A DNA stretch of 11,503 nucleotides from Oscillospiraceae bacterium (GTDB lineage: Bacteria; Bacillota; Clostridia; Oscillospirales; Oscillospiraceae). Shown piece by piece: positions 6,212 through 11,503 of this stretch. The stretch spans positions 1-11,503 of the forward strand of contig JAHHRZ010000029.1 in assembly GCA_020025515.1 (NCBI GenBank), written 5' to 3'. Every line of letters starts with the position of its first letter. Within the stretch, counting starts at the first letter, position 1. A program made the position numbers and the translations under genes. The notes under the pieces are model-generated. The model made no database searches. It was not told the DNA's origin and was given only the letters and a program-made list of their open reading frames with translations.

Positions 6212-8968
6212 ATGGGACTTATTACAAAAATTTTCGGTACCCGTTCACAGCGGGAAGTGAAGCGGCTTCAGCCGCTGGTAGATAAAATTGAGGAGTTGGG
6301 GCCTCAGATTAAGAAACTCTCCGATGTAGAGCTTCGGGAAAAGACACAGGAATTTAAAGAGCGGTATGCAAAGGGAGAGGACCTGGACAGCCTTCTGCCG
6401 GAGGCCTTCGCCGTGTGCCGGGAGGCTGCGGATCGGGTGCTGGGAATGCGGCCCTATAAGGTTCAGCTCATCGGCGGCATTGTGCTGCATCAGGGCAGAA
6501 TTGCAGAAATGAGAACCGGCGAAGGTAAGACCCTGGTGGCCATCCTGCCGGCCTACCTCAATGCCTTGACCGGAAAAGGAGTTCATGTTGTCACGGTCAA
6601 TGAATACCTGGCCAAGCGTGACTCTGAATGGATGGGCAAGGTCTATCGGTTCCTGGGCCTCACGGTGGGTCTCATCATTCCTTCTATGAGCCCCGAACAG
6701 CGCCGAAAGGCTTATCAGGCCGACATTACCTATTGTACCAATAACGAATTGGGCTTTGACTACCTTCGGGACAACATGGCCCTGTATAAAGAAGAGCTGG
6801 TTCAGCGTGGACACAGCTTTGCCATTGTGGACGAGGTGGACTCCATCCTCATCGATGAAGCACGGACTCCTCTGATTATTTCCGGAAAGGGCGAGGCCTC
6901 AACCAAGCTCTATGAAATGGCGGATTTCTTTGTTTCCGGTCTGCGCAAGAAGGTGTTTGCCAAAACCGACGAGAAGGAAGAGCAGGACAACTACGACTGC
7001 GACTACATCATCGATGAAAAGAGCCGCAGTGCGACCCTGACCGCTTCCGGCATTGCAAAGGCCGAAAAGTTCTTTGGTGTGGAAAATCTGGCCGATGCAG
7101 AAAACACCGCACTGAATCACCACATCAATCAGGCTATGAAAGCCCGCGGCCTCATGAAGAGAGACATTGACTATGTGGTCAAGGACGATCAGGTGATTAT
7201 TGTTGACGAATTCACCGGCCGTCTCATGTATGGCCGCCGGTATAATGAGGGCCTTCATCAGGCAATCGAGGCAAAGGAAGGCCTCAAGGTCGCCAATGAG
7301 TCCAAGACGCTGGCTACCATTACCTTCCAGAATTTCTTCCGTCTGTATGACAAGCTCTCCGGCATGACCGGTACCGCCCTTACGGAAGAAGAGGAATTTG
7401 CCTCCATTTATAAGCTGGATGTGGTGGAAATCCCCACCAACCGTCCTGTGGCCCGCCACGACTACTCCGATGTGGTCTATAAGACCGAGGCAGGAAAGCT
7501 CCGGGCCATTGTGGCACAGGTAAAGGAATGTCACGAAAAGGGCCAGCCTGTGCTGGTCGGTACCATCTCCATCGAAAAGAGCGAGCTGGTATCCAAGATG
7601 CTGAAAAAAGAGAATGTTCCTCATACCGTTTTGAACGCCAAATACCATGAAAAGGAAGCACAGATCGTTGCGCAGGCAGGTAAGTTTGGGGCAGTTACCA
7701 TCGCAACCAATATGGCAGGCCGTGGTACTGACATTATGCTGGGCGGTAATGCAGAGTTTATGGCCCTCAATGATCTGCGCCGTCAGGAAGTGCCCGAAGA
7801 ACTGATTGTGGAGGCCAATGCCTACGCAGAGACGGACAATCAGGAGATCCTGGATATCCGCCGCAAGTATGAGGAACTGCTGGCTGCCCATAAAGCAGAG
7901 ATTGCCAAGGAGGCCGATCGGGTCAGAGAGGCAGGCGGCCTGTTCATTATCGGTACGGAGCGCCACGAGTCCCGGCGAATCGATAATCAGCTTCGCGGCC
8001 GTGCCGGTCGTCAGGGTGACCCCGGTGCAAGCCGCTTCTATCTGAGCCTGGAGGACGATGTGATGCGTCTGTTTGGCTCTGAGCGGATCATGAACATGAT
8101 GGATACACTGGGCATTGATGAGGATACTCCCATTGACCAGAAGATTTTGTCCAATGCGGTGGAAAGTGCTCAGCGGAATGTAGAGAGCCGGAACTTCCGG
8201 GCCAGAAAGAATGTTTTGGAATATGACGATGTGATGAACACCCAGCGTGAGGTGATTTATGAACAGCGTCGGAAGGTTCTGGATGGAGAAGACCTGCGCA
8301 GCAATATTCTGTCTATGCTTCATCAATATGTTGATGGGCAGGTGGCTACCGTCATGGCGGACAGCGGCTCTATCTCTACAGAGGAAGAACGCACCCGTCT
8401 GCTGTCTCAGCTGGAAAATCATTTCTTTATCAAGGGTGACTTCAAACTGGATTGTGAGACCCTGTCAAAGATGAGCCAGGAGGAGATCACTGAGGCACTG
8501 TATCAGGAGGGCGTTAAGTATTACGAGTCTAAGGAAGCCTTCTACGGGGAAAAGATGATGCGCGAAATGGAGCGGGTGGTCATGCTCCGGGTGGTAGACG
8601 AATACTGGATGGATCAGATCGATGCCATGGACGACCTGAAGCAGGGCATTACCCTCCGGGCCTATGCCAATACCGATCCGGTTGTGGCCTACAAAAAGGA
8701 AGGCTACGAGATGTTTGATGCCATGGTTCAGGCCATTCGCGAGGAAACCGTGCGCCGTGCCTTTATGGTGCGTATGAAGGTCAACCAGGAAATGAGACGG
8801 GAGAAGGTGGCCAAGGAGTCAGCGGCCGCAGGTTCTGCCAGCGATCAGACCGTCAAGCAGCAGCCTGTGCGTAAGGCGCACAAGGTGGGCCCCAATGATC
8901 CCTGTCCCTGCGGCAGCGGTAAGAAATACAAGAAGTGCTGCCGTGACAAGGATCTCATGGAGAACTAA
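6212..8968 (+). CDS. secA: Protein translocase ATPase subunit SecA
   Basis: SecA is the cytoplasmic motor that pushes unfolded preproteins through SecYEG using ATP. The protein has 918 residues, normal for clostridial SecA. Seen in order: N-terminal helix region; Walker A RTGEGKT (101-107); Walker B DEVD (207-210) followed by SILIDEARTPLIISG; the preprotein cross-linking region; FTGRLMYGRRYNEG and SGMTGTALTEEEEF; NBD2 with TNMAGRGTDIMLGGN and GTERHESRRIDNQLRGRAG; the helical scaffold/wing (EYWMDQIDAMDDLKQGI); a variable linker; and a C-terminal SEC-C zinc motif, CPCGSGKKYKKCC (Cys 898, 900, 909, 910). A helical insert lies between LGGN and GGLFIIGTERH, as in other clostridia. The ATG at 6212 follows AGGGA; in-frame sequence back to 6065 covers the promoter and is untranslated. 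First gene of an apparent three-gene unit. The housekeeping secA, as no second copy is seen here. Confidence 0.98.
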   Translation: MGLITKIFGTRSQREVKRLQPLVDKIEELGPQIKKLSDVELREKTQEFKERYAKGEDLDSLLPEAFAVCREAADRVLGMRPYKVQLIGGIVLHQGRIAEMRTGEGKTLVAILPAYLNALTGKGVHVVTVNEYLAKRDSEWMGKVYRFLGLTVGLIIPSMSPEQRRKAYQADITYCTNNELGFDYLRDNMALYKEELVQRGHSFAIVDEVDSILIDEARTPLIISGKGEASTKLYEMADFFVSGLRKKVFAKTDEKEEQDNYDCDYIIDEKSRSATLTASGIAKAEKFFGVENLADAENTALNHHINQAMKARGLMKRDIDYVVKDDQVIIVDEFTGRLMYGRRYNEGLHQAIEAKEGLKVANESKTLATITFQNFFRLYDKLSGMTGTALTEEEEFASIYKLDVVEIPTNRPVARHDYSDVVYKTEAGKLRAIVAQVKECHEKGQPVLVGTISIEKSELVSKMLKKENVPHTVLNAKYHEKEAQIVAQAGKFGAVTIATNMAGRGTDIMLGGNAEFMALNDLRRQEVPEELIVEANAYAETDNQEILDIRRKYEELLAAHKAEIAKEADRVREAGGLFIIGTERHESRRIDNQLRGRAGRQGDPGASRFYLSLEDDVMRLFGSERIMNMMDTLGIDEDTPIDQKILSNAVESAQRNVESRNFRARKNVLEYDDVMNTQREVIYEQRRKVLDGEDLRSNILSMLHQYVDGQVATVMADSGSISTEEERTRLLSQLENHFFIKGDFKLDCETLSKMSQEEITEALYQEGVKYYESKEAFYGEKMMREMERVVMLRVVDEYWMDQIDAMDDLKQGITLRAYANTDPVVAYKKEGYEMFDAMVQAIREETVRRAFMVRMKVNQEMRREKVAKESAAAGSASDQTVKQQPVRKAHKVGPNDPCPCGSGKKYKKCCRDKDLMEN

Positions 8969-8989
8969 GACGGCTTAGGAGAGATTTCT

Positions 8990-9793
8990 TTGAGTTTTTT
9001 AACTGTAAAACGGGACACTCTGGAGTATCTCCAGAGTGACCTGCTTGCTCCCACCATCCACTGTTTTTCCACTCGCTACGGCGGGTGCAGTACCGGCAGC
9101 TTATCCAGCCTGAATCTGGGCCTGCATCGAGGAGACCGACCGGAGAATGTTTGGGAGAATTATCGAATCTTGGGTGAGGCTCTGGGATTTCAGCCCCAGG
9201 ATACGGTGCTGACCAAACAGACCCACACGGATATCGTAGTGCCGGTGGGAAAGCAGGACCGTGGCAGAGGACTGATCCTGCCTGTAGAACAGGAGCGGGA
9301 CGGCCTTGTGACCAATGTGCCCCAGGTGATTCTTACAATCTTTATGGCAGACTGTACACCCATTCTGTTCTATGACCCTGTAAAACGGGCAGTCGGTGCA
9401 GCCCACGCAGGTTGGCGGGGCACCGTAGCCGGGATCGCGGCCAGAACAGTGGAACGATTGACAAAGGAATATGGGTCAGATCCCAAAGACATTCGGGCGG
9501 TCATTGGCCCCTGCATCAGTAAGTGCTGCTTCGAGACAGACCGGGATGTGCCGGATGCCGTTCTGGCAGCCATGGGCCCGGAGGCGGAGACTGCCATTTC
9601 CGGCAGCGGCCCTAAGTACCATGTGGATTTGAAATGCCTGAACGAAATCTGGCTCCATCGGGTCGGTGTAGAACAAATTGATATCAGCCCGGATTGTACG
9701 GCCTGCCAGCCGGATCGATTCTGGTCTCATCGGGTGACGAAAGGAGACCGCGGCTCTCTTGCTGCGGTGATCGGGCTGCCTGGGGAGGAGTGA
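8990..9793 (+). CDS. pgeF: Laccase-domain (DUF152) enzyme, PgeF/YfiH/YlmD family
   Basis: A 267-residue cytosolic zinc enzyme of the multicopper-oxidase-like laccase-domain family. Known members (E. coli YfiH, human LACC1/FAMIN) show purine nucleoside phosphorolysis and adenosine deaminase activity; E. coli YfiH is also called PgeF because it removes mis-built UDP-MurNAc-L-Ser. Which role applies here is open. Seen: FSTRYGG (26-32), QTHTDIV (77-83, H79), ADCTPI (120-125, C122), AAHAGWRGTVAG (137-148, H139) and IGPCISKCCFE (172-182). H79, C122 and H139 are the expected metal/active-site ligands. The length is typical and all key motifs are intact. The start is TTG, 6 bases after AGGAGAG (8977-8983). 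It begins 21 bases after secA and ends 4 bases before the lipoprotein gene, so it is cotranscribed with both. Confidence 0.9.
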   Translation: MSFLTVKRDTLEYLQSDLLAPTIHCFSTRYGGCSTGSLSSLNLGLHRGDRPENVWENYRILGEALGFQPQDTVLTKQTHTDIVVPVGKQDRGRGLILPVEQERDGLVTNVPQVILTIFMADCTPILFYDPVKRAVGAAHAGWRGTVAGIAARTVERLTKEYGSDPKDIRAVIGPCISKCCFETDRDVPDAVLAAMGPEAETAISGSGPKYHVDLKCLNEIWLHRVGVEQIDISPDCTACQPDRFWSHRVTKGDRGSLAAVIGLPGEE

Positions 9794-9797
9794 TGGG

Positions 9798-11408
9798 ATG
9801 AAAAAGAACATCATAGGACTGGCAGCGGCAGTGTTGTGTGTTTCCCTGTTGTGTGGCTGCAATATGAACCAAGGTGTGCCGAAAGATACGGAACCTGCAA
9901 AGATGCATCAGGGGTTGTTACAGACCACCCGAGCGGAGCATTTTGGACTGTCCTATCTTCCGGAGGCAGGACTGAACCCCTATGAATGTACCCAGGTGGT
10001 CAATCGGCCTGTCATCTCAGCACTGTATCAGGGGCTTTTTATTGTAACCTCCCAGTATCGGGCGGAGCCCGTCCTGTGCAAAACCTATATGGTATCCCCA
10101 AATCTGAAGGAATATCGTTTTCAGCTGGAGGAGGCCACTTTTTCCGATGGGACGGCCCTTCAGGCAGAGGATGTAGTGGCCAGCTTGCAGGCTGCCAAAG
10201 GAAGCCCGGTGTATGGAGATCGTCTGCGCCATGTAACCTCTATTTATGCAGAGAGTTCCACAGAGGTTGTGCTCACGCTGGATACCCCTCAGGAGAATCT
10301 GCCTGTTCTGCTGGACATCCCTGTGGTAAAAGCAGGCGAGGTACAAGAGAAGATGCCCATAGGGACCGGCCCCTATGCCATTGGGGAAGACGAAGGAAGT
10401 CCGGCGCTGGTGCGAAGGACCAACTGGTGGAGCGAATATACTCCCGCAGTAAGCTTTGATAAAATCCTGCTCAGCGCGGCGACCACGCCCTCTGATGTTC
10501 GGGATCATTTTGAATTTGGAACAACAGATTTGGTCTGTGCAGATCCCGGTTCTCCCAACTATGTGAAATATCGCTGTGACTATGAACTGTGGGACTGCGC
10601 TACCGGTATTATGCTGTATTTGGGGTGTAATAACAGCGGTTCCAGTCCGTTTGCCAACGGAGAAGTTCGCGCTGCTTTGACACACGGAATAGACCGGAAA
10701 GCGCTGGTGGAGGTTTATGGAGGCTTTGCGCAGGCAGCCTATCTGCCGGCGGCGCCGGAAACGGACTATTATAACAACACATTGGCTGCATCCTTTGCTT
10801 ATGATTCGGAGGCGTTTTCTCAGGCACTGCGGGATGCGGGCCTGTATGAAACCAGTGCAAGGCTTCTGGTATGCAGCGACCATCCCACCCGAGTGCAGGC
10901 AGCGCAGAGCATTGCGCAGCAGCTGACAGATGCTGGCCTGACGGTGGAAGTGATGGCCTTACCCTGGGATGACTATCTGGTGGCCTTGAAGGTAGGAAAT
11001 TTTGATTTTTATTTGGGAGAGGTGCGGCTGTCGCCCAATTTCGATCTGTCACCTTTTTTCCAGGAAAATGGTGCGCTGAGCTATGGCGGCATGACCAATG
11101 CAGAACACTATGCCCTGTGTCTCAAGGCATTGGAAAACAGCGGCAATTACTATGATTTGCATAGTGCCGTTATGGAAGACGGTCAGCTGTGCCCTCTGGC
11201 ATTTCGTACTTATGCGGTCTATGCAACCCGTGGCGTTGCCACGGGGCTGCTTCCGGGGCTGGACAATGTGTTCCACACTGCCAATTCTCGTCAGCTCACT
11301 CAGGCTAAGACAGAATGGCCCCAGGAAGAGACGGCTCCCACGGAAGAAACAGAAGAAGCAGGTGTATCGGAAATACCTGAGGAGACGGAGGAGCCTGAAG
11401 AACCATAG
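9798..11408 (+). CDS. Peptide-type ABC transporter substrate-binding lipoprotein (SBP_bac_5 family) with acidic tail
   Basis: A 536-residue extracytoplasmic binding protein of the OppA/DppA family (SBP_bac_5), which captures peptides, nickel or other small ligands for an ABC importer. Seen: lipoprotein signal peptide with lipobox LCGC, so C21 would be lipidated. FSDGTALQAEDVVASL (115-130), IGTGPY (188-193) and RAALTHGIDRKALVEVYGG (291-309) are the family landmarks, and the C-terminal lobe runs to about residue 500. Residues 510-536 hold 13 glutamates, with Pro and Thr and no basic residue; this tail is not part of the family fold. The ATG follows GGAGGAG (9784-9790) by 7 bases. No permease or ATPase gene is nearby: a terminator and an intron follow. 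It is thus an orphan binding protein that must borrow a transporter or act as a sensor. The substrate is unknown. Confidence 0.88.
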   Translation: MKKNIIGLAAAVLCVSLLCGCNMNQGVPKDTEPAKMHQGLLQTTRAEHFGLSYLPEAGLNPYECTQVVNRPVISALYQGLFIVTSQYRAEPVLCKTYMVSPNLKEYRFQLEEATFSDGTALQAEDVVASLQAAKGSPVYGDRLRHVTSIYAESSTEVVLTLDTPQENLPVLLDIPVVKAGEVQEKMPIGTGPYAIGEDEGSPALVRRTNWWSEYTPAVSFDKILLSAATTPSDVRDHFEFGTTDLVCADPGSPNYVKYRCDYELWDCATGIMLYLGCNNSGSSPFANGEVRAALTHGIDRKALVEVYGGFAQAAYLPAAPETDYYNNTLAASFAYDSEAFSQALRDAGLYETSARLLVCSDHPTRVQAAQSIAQQLTDAGLTVEVMALPWDDYLVALKVGNFDFYLGEVRLSPNFDLSPFFQENGALSYGGMTNAEHYALCLKALENSGNYYDLHSAVMEDGQLCPLAFRTYAVYATRGVATGLLPGLDNVFHTANSRQLTQAKTEWPQEETAPTEETEEAGVSEIPEETEEPEEP

Positions 11409-11412
11409 AAAT

Positions 11413-11454
11413 AAAACGTGCTGTTTTGCCTTTTGGTGTAACAGCACGTTTTTT
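11413..11454 (+). terminator. Rho-independent terminator of the secA-pgeF-lipoprotein unit
   Basis: A perfect 13-bp stem, AAAACGTGCTGTT (11413-11425) with AACAGCACGTTTT (11440-11452), a 14-nt loop and a run of six T (11449-11454). It lies 4 bases after the stop codon. The group II intron start follows within two bases. Confidence 0.95.
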
Positions 11455-11456
11455 GT

Positions 11457-11503
11457 GTGCGCCCGGCATGGGCAATAACTTGGTGGTGAAAGACCACTAC
11501 AGA
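11457..11503 (+). mobile_element. 5' end of a group II intron (probably class C/IIC), truncated by the window edge
   Basis: GTGCG (11457-11461) fits the GUGYG 5' end of group II introns. CCCGGCATGGG (11462-11472) follows; as I recall it, this is identical to the bases after GUGUG in the Oceanobacillus iheyensis IIC intron. Next comes a small hairpin, GTGGT-GAAAG-ACCAC (11483-11497), in the place of the GGGUGAGAGUCCC hairpin of that intron. The intron is in sense orientation directly behind the terminator, the known target of class C introns. The boundary could also be 11455 (GTGTG). The ribozyme body and any reverse transcriptase/maturase are outside the window. Confidence 0.75.

Noticed and set aside
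6195..6260. Small open frame of 21 codons overlapping the secA start in another frame
   Set aside because: It could be imagined as a leader peptide, but no convincing ribosome site precedes it and the secA site lies inside it.
6899..8422. 507-codon minus-strand open frame across secA
   Set aside because: It lies entirely inside the SecA coding region, matches no family I know, and has no promoter or ribosome site. It is a shadow produced by secA codon use.

Overview
The window looks like chromosomal DNA from a Gram-positive, gut-type Clostridia bacterium, most likely Oscillospirales or a close relative. The signs are strong AGGAGG-type ribosome binding sites, sigma-A promoters, a TTG and a GTG start, a clostridial-type SecA ending in a zinc-binding SEC-C motif, and a cysteine-ladder leucine-rich-repeat protein with CTRGQ-type SLH repeats. 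The placement rests on protein flavour only; no rRNA is present.

Layout from left to right. Positions 1-84 hold the 3' part of a tRNA-Asn(GTT) and its terminator. A short operon follows (194-1311): a lipoyl-less protein with the fold of the 2-oxoacid dehydrogenase E2 catalytic domain, then a small DUF1653 protein. Next is an AEC-family permease with its own promoter and terminator (1505-2497). A near-consensus promoter then drives a secreted 557-residue protein built from signal peptide, EF-hand-like loop, about eleven 21-residue LRRs with a perfect cysteine ladder, a cap and three SLH repeats (2690-4363). It converges on a minus-strand MATE exporter (4576-5970), with two hairpins between the two genes.

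The MATE gene is divergent from an apparent three-gene unit: secA (6212-8968), a laccase-domain/PgeF (YlmD/YfiH) enzyme (8990-9793) and a peptide-type ABC substrate-binding lipoprotein with a very acidic C-terminal tail (9798-11408). Gaps within it are 21 and 4 bases, and a strong terminator closes it.

The most notable hidden element is at the right edge. Directly behind that terminator, the last 47 bases look like the 5' end of a group II intron (GTGCG followed by CCCGGCATGGG and a GTGGT/ACCAC hairpin). A position just 3' of a Rho-independent terminator is the known target preference of class C (IIC) introns. The rest of the intron, including any reverse transcriptase, lies outside the window. 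Several computed-longest starts were moved inward (E2-like, LRR, MATE, SecA) because promoters and ribosome binding sites place the true start downstream.
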